Source: an uncultured Acetatifactor sp. (GTDB lineage: Bacteria > Bacillota > Clostridia > Lachnospirales > Lachnospiraceae). Taken from it: a stretch of 64,000 nt of DNA. How positions within the stretch are numbered: the first letter of the stretch is position 1; each line of letters starts with the position of its first letter. Positions 17,538 through 25,587 of this stretch are shown one piece after another. A program made the position numbers and the translations under genes. Where the stretch lies: contig CANQCF010000001.1 of the NCBI GenBank assembly GCA_947589505.1, positions 1 through 64,000 on the forward strand. Reading direction: 5' to 3'. The notes under the pieces are model-generated. The model was given only the letters and a program-made list of their open reading frames with translations. It made no database searches and had not been told where the DNA came from.

Positions 17538-18644
17538 TTGGCACAGAGACTAAACGTAACGATGAATAAAAAGCCTTGTTATGATATTGTTTTTTCCAAG
17601 GGCTGGCAGGAGCTGACGGAAGAGCTGCAGGAGATGGATATTCAGAACCGCAGGATCTGCATTGTGACGGATTCCAATGTAGACCCTCTCTATGGGGAAC
17701 AGGTTCTGGAGGCCGTTTCCGGCTGCTGCAGGAAGGCTGTGAAATATGTTTTTCCCGCCGGGGAGGAAAATAAAAACCTGGATACGGTAAAAAAGGTTTA
17801 TACCTTCCTGATCCAGGAGAAATTTGACAGAAAAGATCTTCTTCTGGCCCTGGGGGGCGGGGTTGTGGGGGATCTCACGGGATTTGCTGCGGCCACTTAT
17901 CTCAGGGGCGTTGATTTCCTGCAGATACCGACCACTCTCTTGGCACAGGCGGACAGTTCCATTGGAGGAAAGACCGGCGTTGACTTTGACGGATACAAAA
18001 ACATGGTTGGAGCGTTTAAAATGCCGCGTCTGGTCTACATGAACTTTGAAGTGTTAAAAACGCTGGGGGACAGGCAGTATTTCTCAGGTTTTGCGGAGAT
18101 CATGAAACATGGACTGATAAAGGACTCCGAGTTTTACGAATGGCTGATCAGCAATATGTATGAGATCTGCGAGAGAGATCTGAACGTCGTATCCGAGATG
18201 CTGATGAAGAGCTGCACGGTGAAAAAGCTGATGGTGGAAAAGGATCCGACGGAACAGGGGGAAAGGGCGCTCTTAAATCTCGGACATACTGTGGGGCACG
18301 CCATTGAGAAGGCAAAAAACTTCGAGCTTTACCACGGGGAATGTGTGGCGCTTGGCACGGTTGCCGCCGCCTATATCTCCTGGAAAAAGAGTTTTCTGTC
18401 CATGGAGGAATACTATGAGATCCGCGATATGTTTGTTCCCTTCTATCTGCCGATCACCGTGGATGGGATTGAGCCGGAGACGGTCCTTGGACTGACAAAA
18501 TCTGATAAGAAGGCTGACGGGGGAAACATCCGTTTTGTTTTGCTGAAAAAGATCGGAAAGGCAGTGATCGACACAACCGTTACCGATGAGGAGATCCTGG
18601 CGGCAATCCGGGAGATCTGTTATGAGGAAGGGGCCGTTGATTAA
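17538..18644 (+). CDS. aroB: 3-dehydroquinate synthase
   Basis: AroB makes 3-dehydroquinate from DAHP in the shikimate pathway, using NAD and a divalent metal. The 368-residue protein has the NAD-binding GGGVVGDLTGFAAATYLRGV, the IPTTLLAQADSSIGGKTGVD segment, KNMVGAF, and metal-binding His in LNLGHTVGHAIE and the YHGECVALG region. TTG 17538 is preceded by GGGAGGA at seven bases. The stop shares a base with the lspA ATG, so they are coupled. Other shikimate genes are absent from the window. Confidence 0.95.
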   Translation: MAQRLNVTMNKKPCYDIVFSKGWQELTEELQEMDIQNRRICIVTDSNVDPLYGEQVLEAVSGCCRKAVKYVFPAGEENKNLDTVKKVYTFLIQEKFDRKDLLLALGGGVVGDLTGFAAATYLRGVDFLQIPTTLLAQADSSIGGKTGVDFDGYKNMVGAFKMPRLVYMNFEVLKTLGDRQYFSGFAEIMKHGLIKDSEFYEWLISNMYEICERDLNVVSEMLMKSCTVKKLMVEKDPTEQGERALLNLGHTVGHAIEKAKNFELYHGECVALGTVAAAYISWKKSFLSMEEYYEIRDMFVPFYLPITVDGIEPETVLGLTKSDKKADGGNIRFVLLKKIGKAVIDTTVTDEEILAAIREICYEEGAVD

Positions 18645-19171
18645 TGAGACGTGGAAGGAAAAAAATCATCTGGATATCCCTGGATATACTTTTAGCTGCA
18701 GCGCTGACTGTGCTGGATCAGTTTACCAAAAAACTGGCGGCGTCAAAGCTGATGGGGCGTGAACCTTTTGTGATCCTGAAGGGAATCTTTGAACTGGATT
18801 ATCTGGAAAACAGGGGCTCTGCTTTCGGCATGTTCCAGAATCAAAAGGTTTTTCTGCTCTGCGTAAGCGCTGTCTTTCTGATTCTCATGGCGTATCTTTG
18901 GATGCGCATGCCCGCCGAAAAAAAATATCTGCCGATGTATATCGCGGTGGCGGGAATTGTGGCCGGAGGGCTGGGCAACATGATCGACCGTTTCCGGCTC
19001 GGCTATGTAATTGATTTCTTTTCGTTTGTGCTGATCCATTTTCCGGTGTTTAATGTGGCGGACATCTGTATCGTGCTTTCCACCATTCTGATGGCGGTTC
19101 TGCTGCTCTTTGTCTACCGGGAGGAGGATCTCGCCTTTCTCGCGTGGAAAAGAGGGAAGGATGTTGTTTGA
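18644..19171 (+). CDS. lspA: Lipoprotein signal peptidase (signal peptidase II)
   Basis: LspA cleaves the signal peptide of prolipoproteins at the membrane after lipid attachment. The 175-residue protein has four membrane helices and the catalytic aspartates in GGLGNMIDRFRLGYVIDF and VFNVADICI. It also has the DQFTK motif near the N-terminus and LENRGSAFGMF. It overlaps aroB by one base and precedes rluD, the usual lspA-rluD pair. Substrates in this window include the lipoproteins at 13054 and 36467. Confidence 0.96.
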   Translation: MRRGRKKIIWISLDILLAAALTVLDQFTKKLAASKLMGREPFVILKGIFELDYLENRGSAFGMFQNQKVFLLCVSAVFLILMAYLWMRMPAEKKYLPMYIAVAGIVAGGLGNMIDRFRLGYVIDFFSFVLIHFPVFNVADICIVLSTILMAVLLLFVYREEDLAFLAWKRGKDVV

Positions 19172-19222
19172 TCGAAACCGGACGTATTGTTGAAACCGGA
19201 CGGACTTGACAGGAAGCGGATT

Positions 19223-20137
19223 ATGGAAGAGATTGCTTTGGAGATTACAGAGGAATATGAGGACATTCGCCTGGACAAGTGCGTCAGTGATCTGATGGGC
19301 GAGAAAATCTCCCGCTCTCTGGTTCAGAAACTGATCAAGTCAGGAGAACTGACTGTCAACGGCAGCCCCGTGAAAGTGAGCTATGCCGTAAAACAAGGGG
19401 ATGAGGTACAGTTTACTTTGCAGGATCCCATAACGCCGGACATTGCGGCGGAAGAGATCCCTTTAAGCATTTTATATGAGGACGATGACCTGCTGATCGT
19501 AGATAAACCGAAGGGAATGGTAGTGCACCCGGCGGCCGGACATTATACCGGAACGCTGGTCAACGCCCTGATGTTCCACTGTGCCGGCGGGCTCTCCGGG
19601 ATCAACGGCGTGCTCCGCCCCGGGATCGTCCATCGGATCGACAAGGATACCAGCGGTTCCCTGGTGGTCTGCAAAAATGACAAAACCCACAGGGATCTGG
19701 CGGAACAGTTTAAGGTTCACTCTATCGTCCGGAAGTATTACGCGGTCTGCTGCGGCAATTTTAAGGAAGATACCTTTACCGTGGACCGTGCTATCGGGCG
19801 CCACCCGGCGGATCGCAAGAAAATGTGTGTGACCGACAGGCCGGACGGCAGACGGGCCATTACACATTTTCGCGTACTGGAACGCTTTGGAAAATATACT
19901 TACCTGGAGTGTACGCTGGAGACGGGCCGTACCCACCAGATCCGGGTGCACCTGGCCAGCTTAAATCACCCTGTTCTGGGAGATCTGGTCTATGGGAACC
20001 AGGACTACAAGGGGATCGGACAGATCCTCCACGCAGGCGTCCTGGGGTTCCGGCATCCCGCAAGCGGCGAGTATCTGGAGGTACAGTCACCCCTTCCCGA
20101 ATATTTTCAGAATGTTTTGCGTTTCTGCAGGCAATGA
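19223..20137 (+). CDS. rluD: RluD-type large-subunit rRNA pseudouridine synthase
   Basis: A 304-residue protein with an N-terminal S4 RNA-binding domain (about 9-70, RLDKCVSDLMGEKISRSLVQKLIKSG) and a RluA-family catalytic domain with HRIDKDTSG holding the catalytic Asp. LETGRTHQIRVHLASLNHPVLGD lies near the C-terminus. By family knowledge it modifies uridines of the 23S rRNA. ATG 19223 with AGGAAG seven bases upstream is preferred over a TTG at 19187. The following 245 bp hold a purine-rich stretch of degenerate AGGAAGAGCA copies (about 20145-20190) and no gene. Confidence 0.92.
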   Translation: MEEIALEITEEYEDIRLDKCVSDLMGEKISRSLVQKLIKSGELTVNGSPVKVSYAVKQGDEVQFTLQDPITPDIAAEEIPLSILYEDDDLLIVDKPKGMVVHPAAGHYTGTLVNALMFHCAGGLSGINGVLRPGIVHRIDKDTSGSLVVCKNDKTHRDLAEQFKVHSIVRKYYAVCCGNFKEDTFTVDRAIGRHPADRKKMCVTDRPDGRRAITHFRVLERFGKYTYLECTLETGRTHQIRVHLASLNHPVLGDLVYGNQDYKGIGQILHAGVLGFRHPASGEYLEVQSPLPEYFQNVLRFCRQ

Positions 20138-20322
20138 GGGTAAAGGCAGGAAGAGGAGAAAGAGCAGGAAGAGCAGGAAGAACGGCATCGGCCAACCTGC
20201 CGGAACAGGCTTGTCAAAGCGCGAAACTAAGGACGATTTGAAACGGAGCGGGAATGCAGGTGGAGGCTTGTGAACAACGCAGGCTGATCTGTTGCAATTG
20301 TGCGCTTTGACTGAAGTGTCGC

Positions 20323-20351
20323 TTGAGAATTTCGGAAATTTGTGGTATGAT
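20323..20351 (+). promoter_or_regulatory. Promoter of the cytidylate-kinase-like gene
   Basis: TTGAGA (20323-20328) and TATGAT (20346-20351) are 17 bases apart, 31 bases upstream of the ATG at 20383. Confidence 0.7.
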
Positions 20352-20382
20352 TGGAATAGTAAAAAAGAAGGAGGTACGCACT

Positions 20383-21024
20383 ATGAATACTATTATTACG
20401 ATCGGTCGTCAATTTGGCTCCGGAGGTAGAGAGATCGGAGAGAAGGTTGCGGAGTATTTCGGTATCAAGTGCTACGATAAGGAGCTTCTCACAAGAGCGG
20501 CTAAGGAGAGTGGATTCTGCGAGGAGATGATTCAGAATCACGACGAGCGTCCTACGAATTCTTTTTTGTATAACCTGGTGATGGATACCTATTCCTTCGG
20601 CTATAACGCTTCTTCATTCGTGGATATGCCCATCAGCCACAAGATCTTCCTGGCCCAGTTCGATACGATCAAGAAGATCGCGGACGAGGGCGCCTGTGTG
20701 ATCGTGGGCCGCTGTGCGGATTACGCCCTGGAAGATTACAAGAACTGTATCCACCTCTTTATCTATGGAGATGAGAAGACAAAAGTGAAACGCATTATGG
20801 AGAAGTACCAGCTCACCGAAGGCAAGGCCCTGGAAATGATCACCAAAAAGGATAAGCAGCGCCAGAGCTATTACAATTATTATTCCTCGAAAAAATGGGG
20901 CAAGGCGGACAGCTATGACCTCTGCATCAACAGCAGCGTACTCGGCATCGACGGGACCGTAAAGCTTATCGCCCAGTATGTGGAAGACTTTGAAAAAACC
21001 AGTTCAGCCAGCCGCAGCGTTTAG
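20383..21024 (+). CDS. Cytidylate kinase-like family protein
   Basis: A 213-residue P-loop protein with IGRQFGSGGREIGEKVAEYFG (Walker A about residues 11-18), YDKELLTRAAKESG and VIVGRCADYAL. It matches the cytidylate-kinase-like group common in Lachnospiraceae, which is distinct from classical Cmk; the substrate is not proven. ATG 20383 follows AAGGAGG. The last seven codons before TAG lie inside the structured repeat B (21002 onward), so the C-terminal SSASRSV tail is repeat-derived and probably not functional. Confidence 0.85.
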   Translation: MNTIITIGRQFGSGGREIGEKVAEYFGIKCYDKELLTRAAKESGFCEEMIQNHDERPTNSFLYNLVMDTYSFGYNASSFVDMPISHKIFLAQFDTIKKIADEGACVIVGRCADYALEDYKNCIHLFIYGDEKTKVKRIMEKYQLTEGKALEMITKKDKQRQSYYNYYSSKKWGKADSYDLCINSSVLGIDGTVKLIAQYVEDFEKTSSASRSV

Positions 21025-21206
21025 GGAAAAATCGTGCTTGCACGAATTTTTCCCTAAAACCGGCGGCTGAGGGAGCGCCATATCATGAGCAAAGGGAGCT
21101 GCGGAGCAGCGAGAAGCGCCGCAGGCGCGGCTTTGCGAATGGCGCGGGCTGAACTGTGCGTGACAGGGGAGTTGGGGGAGAAATCGTGCTTGCACGAATT
21201 TTTCTG
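21002..21206. repeat. Structured palindromic repeat, locus B: hairpin, one body unit, second hairpin
   Basis: It is homologous to locus A. GTTCAGCC (21002-21009), an outer stem CAGCCGC/GCGGCTG (21009-21015 with 21063-21069) and an inner hairpin 21021-21057 are followed by a body unit 21075-21154. The body has stems GCGCCAT/ATGGCGC (21075-21081, 21139-21145), GCAAAG/CTTTGC (21089-21094, 21131-21136), GCTGC/GCAGC (21098-21110) and GCGCC/GGCGC (21116-21128). A further copy of the apical hairpin is at 21178-21206. The sequence differs from locus A in every stem, with matching changes on both sides. Confidence 0.88.
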
Positions 21207-21238
21207 ATAAATAATCAATTAAATATCATGCCCAGGAC

Positions 21239-21268
21239 TTGACATAAGGAAAGAGATTGTGATATGAT
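21239..21268 (+). promoter_or_regulatory. Strong promoter of the rplU operon
   Basis: A consensus TTGACA (21239-21244) and TATGAT (21263-21268) are separated by 18 bases, 85 bases upstream of the rplU ATG. Confidence 0.8.
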
Positions 21269-21274
21269 AACCAA

Positions 21275-21353
21275 GTGTGCCGCATAACGAGGCAGAAGTG
21301 CGCGCAAGCGCCGCCATAGTTAGCGAGTTTTTGATGTAAGGAGGTGCCTTATC
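21275..21353 (+). ncRNA. Candidate ribosomal protein L21 leader
   Basis: The roughly 80-base untranslated leader between promoter and rplU is GC-rich and contains GTGTGCCGC, GAGGCAG, GTGCGCGCAAGCGCC and TAGTTAGCGAG segments that can pair locally (GCGC/GCGC hairpin). Firmicutes carry an autoregulatory L21 leader at exactly this place. I cannot confirm the match without a covariance model. Confidence 0.4.
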
Positions 21354-21659
21354 ATGTACGCAATCATTGCAACAGGTGGAAAGCAGTACAAGGTTTCTGA
21401 GGGAGACGTGATCAAGATCGAAAAGATCGACGCTGAAGCCGGAAATACTGTTACTTTTGACCAGGTTATCGCTGTGAGTGACGAATCCCTGAAGGTTGGC
21501 GCAGATGTTGCCAACGCCGCAGTTACCGCTACGGTTCTCGAGCAGGGGAGAGGTAAGAAGGTTATCGTGTACAAATACAAGAGAAAGACCGGATACCACA
21601 AGAAGAACGGCCACAGACAGCCCTATACCCAGGTAAAGATCGAGAAGATCAATCTGTAA
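21354..21659 (+). CDS. rplU: 50S ribosomal protein L21
   Basis: A 101-residue protein beginning [20 protein letters not shown] and ending in [22 protein letters not shown], the conserved L21 C-terminal block that binds 23S rRNA. A TAAGGAGGTG site precedes the ATG. It heads rplU-prp-rpmA, the conserved Firmicutes order. Confidence 0.98.
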   Translation: MYAIIATGGKQYKVSEGDVIKIEKIDAEAGNTVTFDQVIAVSDESLKVGADVANAAVTATVLEQGRGKKVIVYKYKRKTGYHKKNGHRQPYTQVKIEKINL

Positions 21660-21660
21660 T

Positions 21661-22005
21661 ATGACTACCATTGTGATCCGCAAAGACAGCTCAGGAGCAT
21701 ATAAGGGTTTTACCTGCATGGGACATGCAGGATATGCCAAAAAGCGACTGACACATCAGGAACCGGACATCCTCTGCGCCGCCATTTCCGCGTGGACGAT
21801 CGGAACGATCAACGCGCTGCAGGAACTGGCAGGGGAAAAGCTTTCCGTACAGGCAGAGGAATCCACCGGATTTCTGAAGTGTGATGTGGAGGGCAGTCTG
21901 CAGGAAAAATCCGTATTTCTATTGGACGCCATGGTGTTTTCCCTGGAAAATATCAGCAGGGAATACGGAGATCAGTATCTACAAGTTAATTTCGAGGAGG
22001 TGTAG
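21661..22005 (+). CDS. prp: Ribosomal-processing cysteine protease Prp
   Basis: Prp removes the N-terminal extension of L27 in Firmicutes. The 114-residue protein has the catalytic His in MGHAGYAKK (about residue 22) and the catalytic Cys in DILCAAISAWTIGTINAL (about residue 39). It starts one base after the rplU stop with no separate strong site, consistent with coupling. The adjacent L27 has the matching cleavage motif. Confidence 0.95.
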   Translation: MTTIVIRKDSSGAYKGFTCMGHAGYAKKRLTHQEPDILCAAISAWTIGTINALQELAGEKLSVQAEESTGFLKCDVEGSLQEKSVFLLDAMVFSLENISREYGDQYLQVNFEEV

Positions 22006-22008
22006 ACC

Positions 22009-22293
22009 ATGTTGAATATGAACCTTCAGTTCTTCGCTCATAAAAAAGGTGTGGGCTCTACCAAGAACGGCAGAGATTCCGAATCCAAGAGATTAGGCGC
22101 GAAGAGAGCGGACGGACAGTTTGTGAAGGCCGGAAATATCCTCTACAGACAGCGCGGGACCAAGATCCATCCCGGCGTCAACGTAGGGATCGGCGGAGAC
22201 GATACCTTGTTTGCACTGGTTGACGGGGTTCTCCGTTTTGAAAGAAAGGGCCGTGACAAGAAGCAGGCTTCCGTTTATCCTGTGGAGCAGTAA
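22009..22293 (+). CDS. rpmA: 50S ribosomal protein L27 with Prp-cleavable N-terminus
   Basis: A 94-residue L27. Residues 1-9 are MLNMNLQFF, the extension cut by Prp after the double Phe, leaving the mature N-terminus [15 protein letters not shown] that reaches the peptidyl-transferase centre. The rest is typical, with [21 protein letters not shown]. The start lies three bases after prp, with GAGGAGG inside the end of prp. Confidence 0.98.
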   Translation: MLNMNLQFFAHKKGVGSTKNGRDSESKRLGAKRADGQFVKAGNILYRQRGTKIHPGVNVGIGGDDTLFALVDGVLRFERKGRDKKQASVYPVEQ

Positions 22294-22306
22294 ATTGTCT
22301 GTTCAG

Positions 22307-22344
22307 GGGCTTCAAACCGAAAAGTTTGGAGCCCTTTTCTTTTT
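22307..22344 (+). terminator. Rho-independent terminator after rpmA
   Basis: GGGCTTCAAAC (22307-22317) pairs with GTTTGGAGCCC (22324-22334), followed by TTTTCTTTTT. It lies 14 bases after the rpmA stop and just before obgE, so obgE expression may depend on readthrough or on its own start site. Confidence 0.88.
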
Positions 22345-22368
22345 GAGAACGGAAAGCGAGGAAAATCC

Positions 22369-23661
22369 ATGTTTGTAGACAGGGCAAGGATCTTTGTCAG
22401 CAGCGGCAAGGGCGGCGACGGGCACGTCTCTTTCCGACGGGAAAAATTTGTGCCGGCCGGAGGACCGGACGGCGGTGACGGCGGCCGGGGCGGCGATGTA
22501 ATCTTCCAGGTGGACGAGGGCTTAAACACACTTGTGGATTTCAAACATGTTCGGAAGTATAAGGCACAGGACGGGCAGAATGGCGAGAAGCGGAACTGCC
22601 GCGGCAAAGACGGCGAAGATATCGTCATAAAAGTCCCGGAGGGAACCATCATCAAAGAGGCGGGGAGCGGCAAGGTCATCGTTGATATGTCCGGCGACAA
22701 TAAAAGGGTAGTCCTTTTAAAAGGCGGCAGAGGCGGCAACGGCAACCAGCATTACGCCACCCCCACCATGCAGGCGCCGAAATACGCCCAGCCCGGGCAG
22801 CCTGCCCAGGAGCTGGAGCTGTTTCTGGAGCTGAAGATGATCGCAGATGTAGGTCTGGTGGGTTTTCCCAATGTCGGAAAATCCACCCTGTTGTCCAGAG
22901 TGACCAATGCGCGGCCTAAGATCGCGAATTATCATTTTACGACCCTGAATCCTAACCTGGGAGTAGTGAATCTGGAGGGAACCGGGGGATTTGTGATCGC
23001 GGACATCCCCGGCCTCATCGAAGGAGCTTCGGAGGGCGTCGGACTGGGCCATGAATTTCTGCGCCACATAGAGAGGACAAAAGTGATCATCCATGTGGTG
23101 GATGCCGCGGGAACGGAGGGGAGAGATCCCATTCAGGATATCGAAGCGATCAATAAGGAACTGGAAGCCTACAATCCGCAGATCGCGGCAAGGCCCCAGG
23201 TGATCGCGGCAAATAAGATGGACGCTCTTTCTCCGGAGGCTCAAAAAGAAGTGCTTTCAGTCCTTCAGAAAGAGTTTGAGCCCAAGGGAATGAAAGTGTA
23301 TCCGATCTCCGCGGTCAGCGGACAGGGCCTGAAAGAACTGCTCTACGACGTGTACCGGATGCTTCAGGACATCGGAGAAAAAACCATGGTATTTGAGCAG
23401 GAGTATTTCCCTGAAAAGATGCTCAAGCTGGAAAATGAGCCCTTTACCGTGGCTTATGATGCGGATGAGGCGGAGTACGTGGTGGAAGGTCCCAGAATTG
23501 AGAAAATGCTTGGGTATACGAACCTGGACAGCGAGAAGGGTTTCACATTTTTCCAGAATTTCCTGAAAGAAAACGGTATCCTGGAGGAACTGGAAAAACT
23601 GGGGATCAAGGACGGGGATACAGTCCGGCTGTATGGACATTCCTTTGAGTATTATAAATAA
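22369..23661 (+). CDS. obgE: GTPase Obg/CgtA
   Basis: A ribosome-assembly and stress GTPase of 430 residues. The N-terminal glycine-rich Obg fold (about 1-158) contains GGDGGRGGDVIF. The G domain has GFPNVGKSTLL (G1), DIPGLIEG (G3) and NKMD (G4). A C-terminal OCT domain (about 345-430) is present, as in most Gram-positive Obg. The ATG follows the rpmA terminator closely, with AAAGCGAGGAAAATCC upstream. yhbY follows 25 bases later. Confidence 0.97.
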   Translation: MFVDRARIFVSSGKGGDGHVSFRREKFVPAGGPDGGDGGRGGDVIFQVDEGLNTLVDFKHVRKYKAQDGQNGEKRNCRGKDGEDIVIKVPEGTIIKEAGSGKVIVDMSGDNKRVVLLKGGRGGNGNQHYATPTMQAPKYAQPGQPAQELELFLELKMIADVGLVGFPNVGKSTLLSRVTNARPKIANYHFTTLNPNLGVVNLEGTGGFVIADIPGLIEGASEGVGLGHEFLRHIERTKVIIHVVDAAGTEGRDPIQDIEAINKELEAYNPQIAARPQVIAANKMDALSPEAQKEVLSVLQKEFEPKGMKVYPISAVSGQGLKELLYDVYRMLQDIGEKTMVFEQEYFPEKMLKLENEPFTVAYDADEAEYVVEGPRIEKMLGYTNLDSEKGFTFFQNFLKENGILEELEKLGIKDGDTVRLYGHSFEYYK

Positions 23662-23686
23662 TGGCAAAGCGAAAGGAAATTATAAA

Positions 23687-23983
23687 ATGGCTATGACAAG
23701 CAAACAAAGAGCCTATTTAAAAAGCCTTGCGAGCAACCTCTCCCCCATCTTTCAGGTGGGGAAGGCCAGCCTGACCCCTGAGATCACAGAGGCAATACAG
23801 GAGGCTTTTAACAACAACGAACTGATTAAGATAGCGGTCCTGAAAAACTGCGCCGATGATCCACGGGAGATCGCGGAGATGATAGGAGAGAGGACCCATT
23901 CCCAGGTGGTTCAGGTGATCGGAAAAAGATTCGTGCTCTACAAGCCCTTTAAGGAGAATCCAAAGATTCTGCTCCCGAAGTGA
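23687..23983 (+). CDS. yhbY: RNA-binding protein YhbY (CRM domain)
   Basis: A 98-residue single CRM-domain protein linked to ribosome assembly. It shows KQRAYLKSLASNLSPIFQVGKASLT at the N-terminus and the GxxG-like loop region around HSQVVQVIGKRFVLYK. I place the start at ATG 23687 (MAMTSKQ), about eleven bases after AAAGGA, not at an upstream frame overlapping obgE. It is the last gene before the nadD-less gap. Confidence 0.93.
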   Translation: MAMTSKQRAYLKSLASNLSPIFQVGKASLTPEITEAIQEAFNNNELIKIAVLKNCADDPREIAEMIGERTHSQVVQVIGKRFVLYKPFKENPKILLPK

Positions 23984-24188
23984 GAACACGCGTATATTCT
24001 TCTTTTTTTGTACAAAGGCCGCTGCGGGGCGCTTGAAAAAGCCTTGCGGAGCGTTTCAGGTCCAGCCACAGATAGGAAGTCCGAAAAGCATGGAGTTTGA
24101 TTAAAGGCTTGAAATCTGAAGGGCCTGACTCTGAAGAATGAGGCAATGAATTTGTGTCGGCGCGCGGCGAAAGGAATGGAATGAAAAA
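23984..24188. other. Non-coding gap where nadD is often found
   Basis: These 205 bases separate yhbY and yqeK. I see only short degenerate repeats (GCCTTGCGGAGCG-like and TCTGAAG-like copies) and a T-rich run at 23999-24010 with no matching hairpin. Many clostridial genomes have nadD here; no nadD motif is recognisable on either strand. Confidence 0.6.
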
Positions 24189-24761
24189 ATGATCAAGAAA
24201 CTGACAAAGGCCATGGAAAAATGTCAGGATCCTAAGAGATTTCAGCATACCCTGGGAGTAGAGTTTACCTCCGCGGCCCTGGCTATGAAATATGACGTGC
24301 CTGTGAAAACCGCTCAGATCGCTGGGCTCCTGCACGACTGCGCTAAGTGCCTGCCTCCGGAAAAAACGCTTTCCCTCTGTGAAAAAAATCACATTCCGGT
24401 CACGGATGTGGAACGACGCAATCCCTTCCTGCTGCACGGAAGGGTCGGCAGCTTTCTCGCCAAAACGGAATACCAGGTGGAGGATCCGGACATCCTGAAT
24501 GCAATCTCTTATCACACCACTGGCAGACCAGGTATGAGTACACTGGAAAAAATTGTCTTCATTGCGGATTACATTGAACCTAGCAGAAAACAGGAGAAGA
24601 TAGAAAATCTTCCGGAAGTGCGAAAGCTGGCCTTTGAGGATCTGGACAAGACTCTTTTAAAGATCCTGTCCGATACGCTACAGTATCTTCAGGAACGCGG
24701 CGGGGAGATCGATCCCATGACAAAGAAAACTTATGAGTATTATGTGAAGGAGGTCAGATAA
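24189..24761 (+). CDS. yqeK: YqeK HD-domain Ap4A hydrolase
   Basis: A 190-residue HD-domain protein that by family knowledge splits diadenosine tetraphosphate symmetrically into two ADP. The metal residues are visible: an N-terminal H in FQHTLGV, HD in GLLHDCAKCLP (about residues 51-52), H in FLLHGRVGSFL, and IVFIADYIEPSRK. It overlaps rsfS by one base. The yqeK-rsfS pair is conserved; the LytR-type gene sometimes placed between them is absent. Confidence 0.93.
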   Translation: MIKKLTKAMEKCQDPKRFQHTLGVEFTSAALAMKYDVPVKTAQIAGLLHDCAKCLPPEKTLSLCEKNHIPVTDVERRNPFLLHGRVGSFLAKTEYQVEDPDILNAISYHTTGRPGMSTLEKIVFIADYIEPSRKQEKIENLPEVRKLAFEDLDKTLLKILSDTLQYLQERGGEIDPMTKKTYEYYVKEVR

Positions 24762-25117
24762 TGGATCAAAATTCCAGAAATATGGCAAAAATCGCGATTG
24801 GGGCCCTGGAAGATAAGAAGGGCGAGGATATCCGCGTGATCGATATCAGTGAGGTAAGCGTGATTGCGGATTATTTTATCATAGCAGGAGGGGATAATCC
24901 CAGCCAGATCCAAGCAATGTGTGACAATGTGGAGGAAGTCCTTGGAAAAGCAGGATATTCCTGCAGGCAGGTGGAGGGTTACAACACTGCCAACTGGGTT
25001 CTGATGGATTTTGGAGATGTGATTGTCCACATCTTTGACAGGGAAAACCGTCTTTTGTTTGATCTGGAGAGGATCTGGAGGGACGGGAAACTGGTTCCCA
25101 CGGAGGAATTCCGGTGA
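24761..25117 (+). CDS. rsfS: Ribosomal silencing factor RsfS
   Basis: A 118-residue protein that binds L14 and blocks subunit joining when nutrients are short. It contains the core segments DIRVIDISEVSVIADYFIIAGG, EVLGKAGYSCRQVEGYNTANWVLMDFGDVIVHIF and the C-terminal LERIW element. A strong terminator follows 20 bases after its stop. Confidence 0.96.
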   Translation: MDQNSRNMAKIAIGALEDKKGEDIRVIDISEVSVIADYFIIAGGDNPSQIQAMCDNVEEVLGKAGYSCRQVEGYNTANWVLMDFGDVIVHIFDRENRLLFDLERIWRDGKLVPTEEFR

Positions 25118-25137
25118 CACATGGTTCCGGCAAAAAA

Positions 25138-25179
25138 CAGGGAGTATAGGGATCTGTTCCCCATACTCCCTGCCTTTTT
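25138..25179 (+). terminator. Terminator after rsfS
   Basis: A 15-base-pair stem (CAGGGAGTATAGGGA with TCCCCATACTCCCTG, 25138-25172, one mismatch) is followed by CCTTTTTAATTT. The convergent DUF378 gene lies just beyond, so it may act on both strands. Confidence 0.9.
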
Positions 25180-25212
25180 AATTTGCTGCCATACAAAGCC
25201 CTACGTTGCCGG

Positions 25213-25422
25213 TCATTCGCCGTCTCTGGAGAGGCGCATATAAAAGCTGAGAAGATAAACTCCACACAGCCCTACGACGATATATACTATGCGGGAAAGC
25301 CAGGACATATCACCGAATATAAATGCTACCAGATCAAAACGGAAAACACCAATAAGGGCCCAGTTGAGCGCACCTACGATGGCAATGGTAAGTGCTGTTG
25401 CATCCAATACCTTATTTCCCAT
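25213..25422 (-). CDS. DUF378 membrane protein
   Basis: A 69-residue protein with two membrane helices (about residues 8-28 and 38-60) and the family sequence ALTIAIVGALNWALIGVFRFDLVAFIFG. DUF378 proteins are widespread small membrane proteins without known function. It is preceded by GAGGAAGAT and is a probable single-gene unit between rsfS and lexA. The 165 bases before lexA hold an inverted repeat (TTTGATAGTAACAAAGCA with TGCTTTGCTTGGCACTATCA). Confidence 0.88.
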   Translation of the reverse strand: MGNKVLDATALTIAIVGALNWALIGVFRFDLVAFIFGDMSWLSRIVYIVVGLCGVYLLSFYMRLSRDGE

Positions 25423-25587
25423 ATCTTCCTCGTTTCCGCGCCTTTAAAACAGCGCTAATTTGATAGTAACAAAGCAGGCGTGCTTTGCTTGGCACTATCA
25501 GTATAACCGCGGGACAGGAAAATATGCAAAATTCTAAATTTCCTGATTTTTCTATTTATGTCTTATTATCGTTTCCGAGACACGTTT

